Shown: positions 22,596 through 34,740 of the stretch, one piece after another | Numbering within the stretch: position 1 is the first letter of the stretch | How the letters are laid out: every line of letters starts with the position of its first letter | Program-made: the position numbers and the translations under genes | DNA from: Daucus carota subsp. sativus | Taxonomy: Eukaryota > Streptophyta > Magnoliopsida > Apiales > Apiaceae | Length of the DNA: 64,000 nucleotides | NCBI RefSeq assembly: GCF_001625215.2 | Contig: NC_030385.2 | Span: 13,881,135-13,945,134, forward strand | Reading direction: 5' to 3' | The notes under the pieces: generated by a model | The model's input: the letters and a program-made list of their open reading frames with translations, nothing else | What the model was told of the DNA's origin: nothing | Databases searched by the model: none

Positions 22596-24318
22596 ACATT
22601 GATTTGTGCCCGTTTTTCTCTCAAGTATAGTAGTAGTGATAAAATATACATATACATGAAATAATTTGTTCAAAATAAAATTAGAAAAATTTATCACTCT
22701 ACAGTAGAATCCTTCTAAAGTGTTTGGAATCAAAACAATTACTGTATTTTTAACGAGATTATCACAGAAAATGAATTTATTTATTCATATCAATCATTAT
22801 ATTGAACCGAGATTTTTATCGATAGAAACATTATCAATTCAAGAATATTAAATTAAAACAAATAAATGAATGAAAAACTACCTAAGATCCTAAGCAAGCC
22901 CCTCTCTCAAATAAAACTATATTTCCCTCTAGCGCCTCTCTCTTGTCGTAGTCGTAGCCGCCTGGGGCTTCCATCGGTTTTCACTAGTGGAAAGCCTCGA
23001 ATCAGTTAACTACTTTGTTTTATTCTTAGTTTTTCTTCTCCGGAAACTTAGATCCAAAGCCATCGGAGATTTCGCTGTCTCTCTTCCAAGCGGGTGGGTT
23101 TCAATCCGATTTCTCTTGTTTTTGTGGTTTTACTTCAGATCTATTCTCGTAGGAATTCTTAGATCTAAAACCATCGGAGATTTCACTGTCTTTCTTCTCT
23201 ATTTCAAGCGGGTGGATTTTCAGTCGGATTTCTCTTGTTTCTGTGGTTCCATCTAAGGTTGTTTTCTCTTCCTGGTGAGAGCTTTGTTTTTCACTTCTTG
23301 ATTGTAAGCGGGGTTTGATTTGGTGATGAAAGTTTGTATGGAATCACAATTCTAGTCGATAACTCAAACGATAGCTCTATCAGGCATGATGAAGAGGGTA
23401 CTAATAAGTCAACGAGAATGCATGAAGCGGGTACTTGTATTTGTATCAGGGCATGATGAAGAGGGTACCAGTAAGTCAACGAGAATGCATGAAGTGGGTA
23501 CTTGCATTTGTATATATATTTTCTTCAAAATATCGTTTAATTGTCTTTTTGTGAGAACAGACGATTGCAATTTACTGTTTGTTCGACTCGATCATCGGTG
23601 TAGATGCCGTATGGCCTTTTATTATTAGATTAACACCGTTGTTTCAAAAATAAATGAATGAAGGGCGTGCATATATTACGGGCCCATATTAAAAGACCCA
23701 AAATTGCTTGCTACTTAATTGCCTGCACTTTTTTCTTATCTTATATTTATTGGTGTTATCAAAATCGCTATGTGTGATCCCTTAAGATATAAAATCGACT
23801 CTATGTCTTATTCTTTTTATTTCTAGAAAGGAATTTTCATGACTTGAATCAATATTTTTTATTCATCATTTGGCTTTATGAACTCAACTAATAATTATGA
23901 GTGAAGAAACAGCTTATCAAGGCAGTCGTAGTGACATTCAATTATCATTTCACTTATTTTTTAAAATCTGAATCTCTGACATTATATCCAGGTCTGATAT
24001 TTCTAGTGAGTTCTTATAGACTAGAGTGACTGCTGGTTCAGATCTTGCCAACTACAGAAGAAGAAAATGACTGCATGCAGTAAATATTGGTGGGACAAAT
24101 TAATGATGAACATGTTCATCTAAATTTGTCAGTGTCAGGATATAAATTCATCATGCAGGACATTTTGGTGAAAGAAATAGTGACCAGCACAGTCATTTCT
24201 TATTGCAACAATGGTAGCTTTCGTACGTAAGATTTGGTTCTCCTGGCCCTCTAAACTTCCTGCTGCATGCTATTGTTTTCTAACACGCTAAAAAGTACCC
24301 GGACTCGCCTGGTGTGTC
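22596..24318. repeat. Intergenic DNA with two local duplications
   Basis: No gene that I can support. A GC-richer block contains a two-copy repeat: CCATCGGAGATTTC followed by AAGCGGGTGG and GGATTTCTCTTGTTT at about 23048-23130 and 23158-23250. A second pair, period 67, starts GCATGATGAAGAGGGTAC at 23384 and 23451, with AAGTCAACGAGAATGCATGA in both. These may be remnants of a 5' leader or retroelement. 23640-24318 holds nothing recognisable. Confidence 0.55.
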
Positions 24319-24321
24319 TAA

Positions 24322-25569
24322 GTGCCTGTGTTGGGGTTGTGGTCCACAACAGCAGTTTTTTGTCAATAAGCTGGTACAAGGTTGTTTGGTAACGTCCAAA
24401 ACAGTTTTTTATAACCGCGCTTTTTGTCTAAAAGCTGCTTTTACAGAAAGCAGGTATACCCCTGCTTTTCACAAAAGCGACCGTTGCCCCCGCTATTACA
24501 AGTCCTGGCATCAAACCCTAGCACATGCAATTATTTTTGTTCTTAAAACAAAACAAGAACAAGCAGTACACACTTGTGAAATACTTTTTTTTATTCTAAT
24601 TTGGATTATTATTGCCCGTTAAGCATTTAAAATTACTTAATACTAAAAATTATTTTATTTTATATTTGAATATAAAAAATAAATGATAAGTAAATGTTGA
24701 AAATATTTCACCTTAATTATATAGTTTTTCAAATAGAATATAGTTTTTAATCATAAATTTTAATAGTTATTCCTACATAATTTTATATTTTAAATATGAT
24801 TTGTATATCATTACTTACTTAATATTTTCTTAGTTTAATGAAAAGATTGACTTTAATAACTTATAAATGAACTTATGAAATATATATTATTACAAATTAT
24901 ATATATATATACACCCATATATATATATATATTAATAAAATATATTCTTTTAAAAACCTGATACATTATTAAAAAAAAGTTAGTTATTTTTTTTTAAAAA
25001 AAAACGGTATTAATAAATTGCAGATGTTAATAAAACATGCAGTACACGTATAAAATATTTTTATTGTAATAATGTATAGTAAACAACAACAAATTACCTT
25101 TTCATTAGGATAAAGCAAGCATCATGCATCCTAATAGCAAGCATCATGCATCCTCCTTCTCCATTACTCCTATAGTGTTTTAGTTGGATTTTGACTCGTA
25201 ATCTTATTGTGTTTTTTTATGGATAATCCTATTGTGTTTTAGTTTGACTTAATTTTTATCTTTTTTTTCCTTTTGAAAACTTAATTTTTATCTTAATTAA
25301 TTTTTTATTTTCTTATTTTATACAACTATAATTTGTTGTTCAATATTTGTCTATAAAATAATAAATAAAATATTATTTTATTTATACATATAACTCCAAA
25401 CAGCAATTTAACAAAAAATTTACCAAACAGTTTGTTTTCAGCTTTTACTCAAACAGCACATTTGAAATCAAATTTACCAAACAGTCTCATCTTTTATAAA
25501 CAACACTTTTTTAAACAGCACTTTTACTCACAGCAACAGCAATTTTCAACAGCAATCCCAAACAGACCC
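24322..25569. mobile_element. Tourist-like (PIF/Harbinger) non-autonomous element, 1.25 kb
   Basis: Flanked by TAA on both sides (24319-24321, 25570-25572). The imperfect inverted ends read GTGCCTGTGTTGGGGTTG at the left and, reverse-complemented, GGGTCTGTTTGGGATTGCTG at the right. Both subterminal regions are packed with AACAGC / GCTGTT and AAAAGC motifs. The middle is AT-rich with no coding capacity. The 3-bp duplication and the GGGTCTGTTTGG-type end indicate PIF/Harbinger. Confidence 0.6.
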
Positions 25570-25576
25570 TAAGAGT

Positions 25577-26139
25577 TGTAGGAAGTATATCACAAGAAAT
25601 TACCTGAAATCAATAATCAACAGTAAAAATACTGAAGAAATATTCGAGGCACGTGAAAACCACGATGTCCTTAAAACAGATTAGCCCTTTTTACGTGGTG
25701 CTTGAAGGTGTTATGGCTTCCGTCTCCTAGGATACAACAAATAGAGGTGATCTAAAGCACTAGAGATCCGCCTCCTACGAATCGAACAAGTATTGCTTCT
25801 ATCTCACAGAAACCGAATCCTAGAAAGCTCTAAGAGGAATGCAAGAAAATGATGTATTTGTGTACTCAACCAATGTGCAAAGGCCTCCTTATATAGGAGT
25901 AAGAATTTTGTAACTTACAACTCAATTAATTTTGTAACCCCCACAATGCAATAAATTTAAATTTGTAACCCACATATAACACTAAAATCATAGTTATTAT
26001 TAGGGGTTACAAATCAATTTCATTGGTTACAAAATTATATCATAAGTTACAAAAATTATCAAATAAATACATGCAAATCAAATATTCAAATAATCAAAAT
26101 CAAATATTCAAATAATCAAATTTATTCAAATATCTAACA
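25577..26139 (-). repeat. 3' LTR of the minus-strand copia element
   Basis: 563 bp, about the same sequence as 29037-29462 plus 30759-30898. Adjoins the polypurine tract on its right. Confidence 0.9.
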
Positions 26140-29100
26140 ATCCCCCACATGAATAAAATTGATTATGAGAAGACACTATGACACGGAGATAGAAGCGCAT
26201 AGGTAGAAACCAACATAGGATAGGTAGGTGTTACCCCTTGAACCTTCCCTTGTAAGAATATATTTACATTTCTAGAATTTCAGTAGTCGCGTTGACCTTG
26301 AACTGCCCTTCTATATTGTGAAATGATGATACATCCCCCACTGGAATCTTTCCCTATATTTGTTCAGTTCTCACTGTTAAGCCCATTTTGGTCCTGAGCT
26401 TTAGCCTGGTTCTGTGAGTTTTTCCCAGAATTAGCCATTATAATTCCTTCTTGAAGCGACCCCACTTCACTCACATAGATGATCTCTCTACCAATACAAA
26501 AATATTATTTGTTTGACTCATACTGATCATTAAAAGCATAGCTTAGCCTTTATCCCACTTATCACTGTCTTTCATCATAGGAATGGACCTAGGAGTAAAA
26601 CCCCCACAGTGATCTCACTAAGCCTTTACAATTAGGTTGTCCCGTTGAACCAAGATCTTGTGATCTCCAGTCAACAAGGTTGGGTTTCCTTTGTACCAAC
26701 TTTTATTATGGGCTTTAGTCCCATTCCTTTCGATGATTTTTCAACTAACTCTCTTGTTAACCCCTTGGTTAGCGGATCCGCGGTGTTATCTTTTGATCTG
26801 ATAAAATCAATCGAGATAACTCCAGTTGAGAGTAGTTGTCTAATGGAATTATGTCGACGACGTATATGCCTTGACATTCCATTATATAGTACACGCTCTG
26901 CTGTACCTATAGCTGCCGTACTATCACAATGTATACAAAGTGGTGGTACCGGCATCTCCCATCTTGGAATATCTTCTAAAAATTGGCGTAACCATTCAGC
27001 TTGTTGCGCAGCTTTATCCAAAGCTACAAACTCAGCTTCCATTGTCGAATTAGTTACGACCGTTTGTTTTGAAGATTTCCACGAGATCGCTCCACCTGCT
27101 AGCGTAAATACATATCCGCCAGTGGACTTCGACCCTTTTACACCATTTATCCAATTAGAATCACTATAACCTTCTAAGATACTTGGATAAGTTGTGTAGT
27201 GCAATCCATAATCACGCGTATACCTTAAGTACCTAAGCACTTTAGTTATCGCTTTCCAGTGATCCCTTCCTGGATTGCTCGTGTATCTGCTTAGCTTGCT
27301 TACAGTAAAGGCAATGTCTGGTCGTGTACAATTCATTAAGTACATCAGACTTCCTATTACTTTTGCATATTATCCTTGGGAAACACCTTCCCCTTTATTT
27401 TTGGATAGATGTAAAGTCGTATCAAAAGGAGTTCTTGACACACTAGAATCATCTTTTTCAAATTTCTCAAGTATCTTATCAACATAATGTGACTGATTTA
27501 ACATAAGTCCACTTGAAGTTCTTAGGATCTTTATTCCTAAAATCACATCAGCTAAGCCCATATCTTTCATGTGGAACCTTGAATGTAATATGTCTTTGGT
27601 AGATTTAACCATCTTGTCATTACTACCAATGATAAGCATATCATCAACATAAAGGCGCAAGATGACATATCCATCTACTGTATCTTTGACATATACACAT
27701 TTGTCACATTCATTGATTTTGAATCCATTTGACAACATAACACTTTCAAATTTTTGATGCCAATCACGAGGCGCTTGTTTTAAGCCATAAATTGACTTAA
27801 CTAACTTACAAACTTTATGTTTCAATCCAGGAACCACAAAACCCTCAGGTTGTTTTATGTAGATTTCTTCATGTAAACCTCCATTTAGAAAGGCCGTTTT
27901 TACATCCATCTGATGCACGTCAAGTTTTCGTAATGCTGCAATAGCAAGTATCATCCTTATGGATGCCATTCTCATCACGGGAGAATACGTGTCAAAATAA
28001 TCAATGCCTTTCTTTTGACGAAAACCTTTAACAACAAGTCGGGCTTTGTACTTATCAACGGATCCATCTATTTTCAGTTTTCGAGTGAAAATCCATCTAG
28101 TACTTAATGGTTTACATCCCGGAGGAAGATCCACTAGTTCCCATGTATGATTCTGCATAATAGAATCAACTTCACTTTTTATGGCCTCTTTCCAAAAAGG
28201 ACCATCCGGACAATGTACAACTTGTGAATAAGTCTGTGGCTCATTCTCGAGCAAATAAGTTAAAAATTCAGGCCCAGATGATTTTTCAACTCTAGCTCTT
28301 TTGCTTCGACGAGGTGTGTCCTCTTTTTCAAGTTCATCCAAATTTTCTTGTTCCTCGTCATCACTATATTCATTTTCAGATATAGTTCACGTGTCCGTTT
28401 TGATGAACTTGAACTTTCTTTGGACTTACGTGGAAATACATGTTCAAAAAATGAAGCATTTCTCGATTCCATTATTGTATTCTTGTGTATATCAGAGATT
28501 TTTGACTCATGCACAAGAAACCTATAAGCAGTACTGTTGTGTACATATCCTATAAAAATGCAATCCACTGTCTTTGGACCGATTTTTACCTTCTTTGGTT
28601 CTGGTACGAGAACCTTTGCAAGGCACCCCCACACTCGCAAGAATTTATAGGAAGGCTTCTTCTGTTTCCATAATTCAAAGGGGGTTTCGAGTAGTACGAA
28701 AACAGAATTACAAGACAAGACAACTAAACAACCAAATTTTATTAGTAAAAAAAAAAAACAATTTTTAAAATAAACAAAACCATGTAAGACAACAAAGAGG
28801 CATGCTGGTTAAGAACACAGTACTATACATACTCACCGGAAATTATAAAACTAATGCGAGCAAAAGTGTACACAACAAAATAAACCAAGTATTATTCAGA
28901 TGCATAACATGTATATCTAGCAAACGGGACCAACACGACAAGTAGAGCACTAAGCATACAAACACGCTACTCTAAATTATTACACTCCCCGACCAAAAAA
29001 AAAACCATATCGAATAAAAGTAATCTGTTTTAAGCTTGTAGGAAGTATATCACAAGAAATTACCTGAAATCAATAATCAACAGTAAAAATACCGAACAAA

Positions 29101-29462
29101 TATTCGAGGCACGTGAAAACCACGCTGTCCTTGAAACAGATTAGCCCCTTCCACGTGGTGCTTGAAGGTGTTATGGCTTCCGTCTCCCAGGATACAACGA
29201 ATAGAGGTGATCTAAAGCACTAGAAATCCGCCTCCTACAAACCGAAAAATTATTGCTTCTATCTCACAGAAACTGAATCCTAGAAAGCTCTAAAAGGAAT
29301 GCAAGAAAATGATGTATTTGTGTACTCAACCAATGTGCAAAAGCCTCCTTATATAGGAGTAAGAATTTTGTAACTTACAACTCAATTAATTTTGTAACCC
29401 CCACAATGCAATAAATTTAAATTTGTAACCCCCATATAACACTAAAACCATAGTTATTATTA

Positions 29463-30740
29463 TTACCTTCTCGTCAGAATGGTTGCATTACTAGTGATTA
29501 TTATGCGGAGTTAGAAAATGTGGTAGTGCATAATCTTATGCAGGAAGATCAGAACAAATGGGACGAAGAGGTTCTGAAAGACTTGTTTAATGATCGAGAT
29601 ATAGAATTAATTCGCCAAGTACCAATACCAGGTCGTAGTAGAGCTGATTCATGGTACTGGATGGTGGAAGAGCATGGGATGTTTTCAGTTAAAAGCTGCT
29701 ATAGATTAATTCGAGGGGAGAGTACCGGGGGGGGGGGGGGAGAATGGATTTTGGAAGCAGTTATGGGGTTTAAAGTTACCTGGGAAGGTGATTAACCTTG
29801 TATGGAGGGCATGTAAAGGAGTGCTGCCTACTACAACGGAGCTAGTTAAACGTATAATGAATGCCAACCCAATATGTTCATGGTGTCATCGGCATGCTGA
29901 AACGCCATTACATGTTCTGTTTACGTGTAGTTTTGCTCAAGAATTGTGGGACCGTGTAGGGATGCAGGAGGTGCTGGGAGTCGAGGACACCACTACGGTT
30001 TTGCAGGTGTTTCAACAGATGTTTAACAGTAGTTCCCGGAGTAAAAAAGTGATGTTGGGATTATTTTGTTGGAGCTTATGGTGGAGGAGGAACTCTTGGG
30101 TATGGGATAGGAAAATTGTTTCGGCCTTTGGAGTTCAATCGATGGCATTGGGGTTGTTACAGGAGTGGCAGTCGAGTCAGGAGGAGTTGGGGGGAGGAGG
30201 GCGAAATCGAGCTAGTAGTGCCAACAGGCAGTGGTGTAAACCTCCAGAGGGATGGATTAAAGTTAACATTGATGCTGCGTGTCATGCTCAGCAAGGGTAT
30301 ATAGGCATCGGGTCTGTGGCTAGAGACGAGAATGGACAGTTCCTTCGGGCTTCTGGACGCAGAATTCAGGGACGATGGAAGCCTAGGGAGGCGGAAGCGC
30401 TAGGCCTAAAGGAAGCTTTATTATGGGTTCGGGAATGGAGAACAAGTAAGTGCGTGTTTGAGATGGATGCGAAGACAGTAGTTGACGCGATTTATGGAGA
30501 TGGCGGAAATTCTTATTTTCATACAATTATAGAAGATTGTGTGGATATTCTTCATCACTTTCATGAAGTGGTAGTTGTTTTTGAGCGTCGATCTGCGAAT
30601 AAAGTAGCTCATGTGCTAGCACAAACCGCTTATTCTATGACAGATCATATGGAGTGGATAGACATCGCTCCTGATTTTATCTGTAATCTTTTAAGTGATG
30701 ATGTTTAATTTATGCAAGTGCTTTTATTCAAAAAAAAAAA
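29463..30740 (+). mobile_element. 5'-truncated L1-type LINE inserted in the LTR
   Basis: About 1.28 kb ending in a poly(A) run (30730-30743, merging with the target site). An 18-19-bp duplication, AAACCATAGTTATTATTA, lies on both sides (29445-29462, 30741-30758). Truncation at the 5' end, poly(A) and long target duplication are hallmarks of target-primed reverse transcription. It carries only the end of ORF2. Confidence 0.9.
29520..30708 (+). pseudogene. LINE ORF2 C-terminus: zinc-binding RT domain and RNase H
   Basis: The first frame (29520-29795) has the start of a zf-RVT domain (DSWYWMVEEHGMFSVKSCY). After a run of 14 G (29727-29740) the coherent frame changes: the typical WKQLWGLKLPGKVINLVWRA motif reads in the second frame, which goes on to CSWCHRHAETPLHVLFTC and an RNase H domain (GWIKVNIDAA, REAEALGLKEALLW, FEMDAKTVVDAI, RRSANKVAHVLAQ) and stops at 30708. 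So one length change in the G run splits the gene; otherwise this C-terminal part is well kept, implying a young copy. Confidence 0.88.
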
Positions 30741-30903
30741 AAAACCATAGTTATTATTAGGAGTTACAAATCAATTTCATTGGTTACAAAATTATATCAT
30801 AAGTTACAAAAAATATCAAATAAATACATGCAAATCAAATATTCAAATAATCAAAATCAAATAATCAAATATATTCAAATTTATTCAAATATCTAACCAG
30901 AGT

Positions 30904-32096
30904 ATGGTACCATTTCTTCCTTTTCTAGCAAAAGGTTTGCTATTAAGCTTGTTATAAATTTTCCGATATAACAAAAAAGCAACAAGGATATAGATATTAT
31001 AATTATTAAACGATTAGCCGACCTTAAGATTTCGAAACTGGTTAGGGCACTTTCGACTGGATAGCCCAATTAAGGATGGCCCAACATGCATACTAATATA
31101 TGGACCTGGTCTAGATAATATATTGGGGTCACTACAGACTGTAACCCCAATTGGGGGCGTTGTAACTACAGACCGTGTAAGAATGAGCTTACGAGCCATT
31201 GCAACCTGTAAATGACGAATTGACGATTAAGAATGCTGTATATGCATAAACTTCATATATGGATCATCTAATGTTCTAGGATAGTGAAAACAAATTATAG
31301 TCGCACCGGACATTTTACATATTTATTTTAAACAAGTTATATATATATAAAATAATTTTAGTTGAATTTCTTTTTCCTTTCCTATCCTTGAAAATTGGAA
31401 TGTATTAAATCTCGAGACTTGGCAAGGTAGAATGAAGATCGCAGAGATATAACTTGTTAGGGTAACAACAACAGGTGTATTTTACTAAGTGGTCTTCAAA
31501 TATGTTGGCATACCAACTTACTCATATATCACATATATATCCTCATTGCAGAGGTCTGTTCCGATCAATATTAAAAATTGTATTCTTCTTAATATAATAG
31601 TATAAAACATCTGCATTTTGTAAAAAAAAAATTATACAAATATTATTAAATATTAAAACTTTTTATAAACATATCTTTAAAAACAGAAATGAACAAGTAT
31701 GCTAGGACAAATTCTTATCTAAAAATATATATATAACTGGCCAAGGGAGCACAAATTCTTATCTAAAAATTATGCAATACAAGACAGAGCACCTAGTTTT
31801 CGGTATTAATGAGGTCAAATTAATATTTTTTTGATAATTCTTTTTCTAAATAAAATTTTTCTGCTCAAGAAGTATTAAAAAAATATTAGAAAGAATGATC
31901 TATATTAAGACCTCGAAGGACCGTATGGTCAATGCCTAAGCCCAACAACTGCATAAATTATATTTTAAACAATTAACATATGTAAATATATACATTTAAA
32001 GACACGTATATTTGCAGAATTAATTAAATTTTAACTTTTTTTGTAGAAATTTAAACTTAAGCTTATAATAAAAGCCTGCGATCTTATCTCCAGGAA
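30904..32096. other. Intergenic DNA, no gene seen
   Basis: AT-rich. One small repeat: ACAAATTCTTATCTAAAAAT at about 31708 and again at about 31750. No gene or element ends that I can support. Confidence 0.5.
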
Positions 32097-32312
32097 CCAC
32101 GTGTCCTCAGACCTAGCACACTTGTCAATCTCCGTGATACGTGTGAAGCTGTGGTAAAACCTCGATCTTGTAGCGTGACAAGGATCTTCGCCGACTTCCC
32201 CTGTTGTTTTGTCTCATCTATATTTTTAGCAATCGGCTCAAATGTATTGACATAACATGATACATCCCCTGGTGCTAGCTATATAGAGACGCAGGAGAAC
32301 AAGAACGATACA
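32097..32312 (+). promoter_or_regulatory. Promoter with ABRE/G-box and TATA box
   Basis: CACGTGTC (32098-32105) is a strong ABA-responsive element/G-box. TACGTGTG (32138-32145) is a second ACGT-core element. A TATATAG box lies at 32280-32286, 27 bp before the ATG, so either the leader is very short or the start codon is further in. The pair of ACGT elements upstream of a TATA box suggests ABA, drought or seed-stage induction. Confidence 0.6.
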
Positions 32313-32983
32313 ATGAATATCGCAATCAAATTATCCCGAACACCCGCACCCAATTCTCTCTTATCTTCATCTTCTTCATCATCGCAACACTTTGGCCGAA
32401 GCCTGACGGCTCCAGGAGGGATTAAGTTCCAACACTCGCAAGCAAAGCCTGATAAGATGGATCAAGCTGATCAGCCCAAAACAAAATCCGAGCATGGGTT
32501 AGTATCTGTCTATATACACATGTTCATGTTAGTTTTAGTATGTATTATGTATAACAGGGGCGGTCCTGACTATAAACGGACAAAACTAGCCCCGACTAAA
32601 CACGGGGGGTGTTATACTGCATGTTTAATTAGTTGTGCTGTGTGTTGATGTGTTTTGGAATTTAAAAAATGAACAGAGATGCGGTGATGAAGGAGTCGTT
32701 TGGAGATGCATACTCTACTAGGTCAAATGATGAAGGTTTTGGTGGTATATACGGCGGGAATGAAGAAGAAGGTGGGCACAAAGTGCATGGCGTCTCTGCT
32801 GGTAATAGCTCAAGCTCAAGTTCTTATTATCCTCTTTTGAACCGAATTTTGTTGGAACAGAAAAATCGAACTTATTCGAGAAATTATATGAATTGTAATT
32901 TTTGATGTGTAGAAGAAAAAGAGTACGAGAAGACGCAGGGAAGTCACGTGGAGGAGAAGGAGAAAGCCCGGAATAAGAAATGA
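32313..32983 (+). CDS. Small hydrophilic, probably stress-induced protein, three exons
   Basis: Exons 32313-32497, 32677-32801 and 32913-32983 have GT-AG borders and join to 127 codons including the stop. The N-terminus (MNIAIKLSRTPAPNS, then a Ser run and HFGRSL) is Arg/Ser-rich without acids, like a mitochondrial or plastid presequence. The rest is polar: DAVMKESFGDAYSTRSND, Gly-rich GGIYGGNEEEGG, and a Lys/Glu tail (YEKTQGSHVEEKEKARNKK). Composition and the ABRE promoter resemble LEA-like, ABA-induced plant proteins. I do not recognise a named family, so the function is inference. The intact phase across all three exons makes the model fairly safe. Confidence 0.65.
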
Positions 32984-33574
32984 ATCGCAGTTGAATAGAT
33001 AGTCTGTAGTCTGAACTCTGTAGACAAGACAACTTTCGTCTTTTGCTTGTACGGTGTATTATTGTTTTCGTAGAAGTATTTGTTCTGGTTCGTTTATTTG
33101 CTTCAAGCCGCCGTTTCTCTTATAACGATTTAATAATCTTACATTTTGACCGGCTGACATTTTGATTTTAAATAGAGATTATTTTGTTGTTGAATTTGGC
33201 ATTGTCCCATTTTTGAAGACGTGATGTCCAAATTTATTATTTTATTTTTAATTAAATTCTGAATTAAATTGATATTATGATTGAATTGTAATTCGGATTA
33301 ATTTGAATTGAATTATATTTTTTTATGAACAATAGGATTTTATTGACAATAAAATACCGGAACACAACCGGACAAATCCTCAAAACTGATAAATACAACC
33401 TGATTGTGAAAAAAAAAACGAGCTACGTAAACAACCGTTTTGTTTTCAAATTGCTTAATAGATAGAATATAAATATTCTTTGATAATAAAAATAATTATA
33501 ATAATTTCTCAACAATCGAGCCTCTCTAATACAAGGAAGAAGGAAGAATACTCTTATTTAAGATATAAGATATG
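32984..33574. other. Intergenic, with an antisense LINE tail fragment
   Basis: 3' UTR-like sequence, then AT-rich DNA. Read on the minus strand, about 33320-33440 resembles a LINE 3' end (TCAATAAAATCCTATTGTTC then an A-run). Too short to classify. Confidence 0.35.
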
Positions 33575-34077
33575 ACATGGTGGGATAGTGAATTCTATGC
33601 TTTCATAGATGGATCATAGGAGTTTCAAGCTAATAGTTCTTGTTTAGCTGGAATAGGGGGATGCATCAGAGACAAGAGAAACAGCCTTCTCTTCATCTTC
33701 TCAGGGCCAATTTCAGCTACTTCTCCTAGAGAGGCTAAAAGAGAAGCTATTGTCCATGTTTACAAAGCATTCTCTACCCAAAGAACAATCCAAGGGAGGT
33801 TACAAATTAACACAGACTGCATCTCTTTAGTGGAAGAATTCCAAAAACAAAGCGCGGGTTTGTTGAAGCTGGAAGGTTCCGAATACTGGCTACAAATGGT
33901 ACAAAATATGAATATCAAGCTTAAGTATATATCAAGGGAGTATCTGTTGGGAGCTCATGATCTAGCAAAACAAGGAGCTAAGAGGGTGGCATCGCTACGT
34001 GCATGGTGTCAAATTCTAATATCATGCAATATTGCTTTCCCTCTCTTCATGATGGCAGCTAATTTTTGTTTCAATTA
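33575..34077 (+). pseudogene. LINE RNase H fragment
   Basis: Translates as a C-terminal LINE-type RNase H: AGIGGCIRDKRNSLLF, SPREAKREAIVHVYKA, INTDCISLVEEF, then ISREYLLGAHDLAKQGAKR. The first conserved segment (FIDGS) is separated from the rest by a stop codon near 33618. Only this domain remains and no poly(A) tail is obvious. An RNase H-type host gene is less likely because the fragment lacks a start. Confidence 0.6.
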
Positions 34078-34481
34078 ATCTCTCCGAAATTTAAATTGCC
34101 AGTTCACATTTATTCAAAATGAGTTTTTATTCCACTGCACAATATGTCAGATATAGTATCTGATTTATTTTCTTTTTGAAACAAAGCAGCGTCTTTGAGC
34201 CCCCAAGCACTGATGACTCGCGTATTTCCAAGATTATGGGGTTTTTCTAGAACCAATAAGGGTGATTTGCGTGAGAAAACCTGCATGGGGAAAATAGAAA
34301 GACAAATGCAATGATTACAGAGGCTATTTATCTATCAGCAATCCTTTGATCAAATCACACTTCTCCATTTTCTCATTTTTAATGAAAACCCTTGTTCTCT
34401 TTTCCTCCCAACATGGCTCCAACGTGGTCTCGTCCCAGCATAGGTTTTGTGAAGATCAACGTCCACGCTGTAACCTACATC

Positions 34482-34740
34482 CAAAACCCATTTCGTCGTC
34501 CAGTAGCGACAACCGTCTTTTTGATTGGTACCGCAGTGGCCCTTTGGTTGGGTATTGGTGCAACATTACCTATTGATAAATCCCTAACTTTAGGTCTTTT
34601 TTAATTTTTAAATTCAGTCAATTTTGAAATAGAATTAAAATATCACGACCTGTGTATCTAGGGAATAATCGCTTCAAACAAAGCGAATTGCCCCTAGATA
34701 CACATCTATTATCTTTCTATTATTCAATTTAATTGGGGAA
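34482..34740 (+). other. petD: Plastid DNA insert: petD 3' end and downstream spacer (NUPT)
   Basis: [20 protein letters not shown] through [15 protein letters not shown] and stop (34602-34604) is the C-terminus of cytochrome b6f subunit IV (PetD), encoded in chloroplasts. After the stop comes the AT-rich plastid spacer with a long inverted repeat. Only about the last 39 codons are present. The left border lies near 34482; the right border is near 34740, before the LINE coding resumes, and is less certain. The frame is open from the LINE upstream part into petD, giving a chance LINE-PetD fusion frame (34392-34604). Confidence 0.85.
34651..34704. terminator. petD 3' stem-loop of plastid origin
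   Basis: TGTGTATCTAGGG...CGCTT/AAGCG...CCCCTAGATACACA forms a near-perfect hairpin about 50 nt after the petD stop. In chloroplasts such an inverted repeat defines and stabilises the petD mRNA 3' end. It is non-functional here in the nucleus but confirms the plastid source. Confidence 0.8.

Larger units (their letters stand above)
25577..30898 (-). mobile_element. Broken Ty1/copia retrotransposon with a LINE in its 5' LTR
   Basis: Two LTRs (25577-26139 and 29037-30898, the latter split by a LINE) read TGTTAGATA...CTTCCTACA on the minus strand. A 5-bp target duplication, agagt, flanks the whole (25572-25576, 30899-30903). A polypurine tract (TGGGGGAT) sits inside the 25.6-kb LTR. Between the LTRs are minus-strand remnants of the integrase end, reverse transcriptase (YVDDM) and RNase H (about 26671-28718). 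It is clearly a partial fossil with more than one break. LTR divergence looks low to moderate, so it is not ancient; the LINE came later. Confidence 0.9.
29037..30898 (-). repeat. 5' LTR of the copia element, interrupted by a LINE
   Basis: The LTR halves 29037-29462 and about 30741-30898 match the intact LTR at 25577-26139; a LINE separates them. Confidence 0.88.

Noticed and set aside
23383-23628. Open frame over the two-copy GCATGATGAAGAGGG repeat
   Set aside because: The frame exists because the 67-bp unit repeats; it lacks domain similarity and a promoter, and continues into AT-rich sequence.
31120-31190. Possible hairpin with repeated CTACAGAC motifs
   Set aside because: The repeats are direct rather than inverted, and pairing is weak; nothing suggests an RNA gene.
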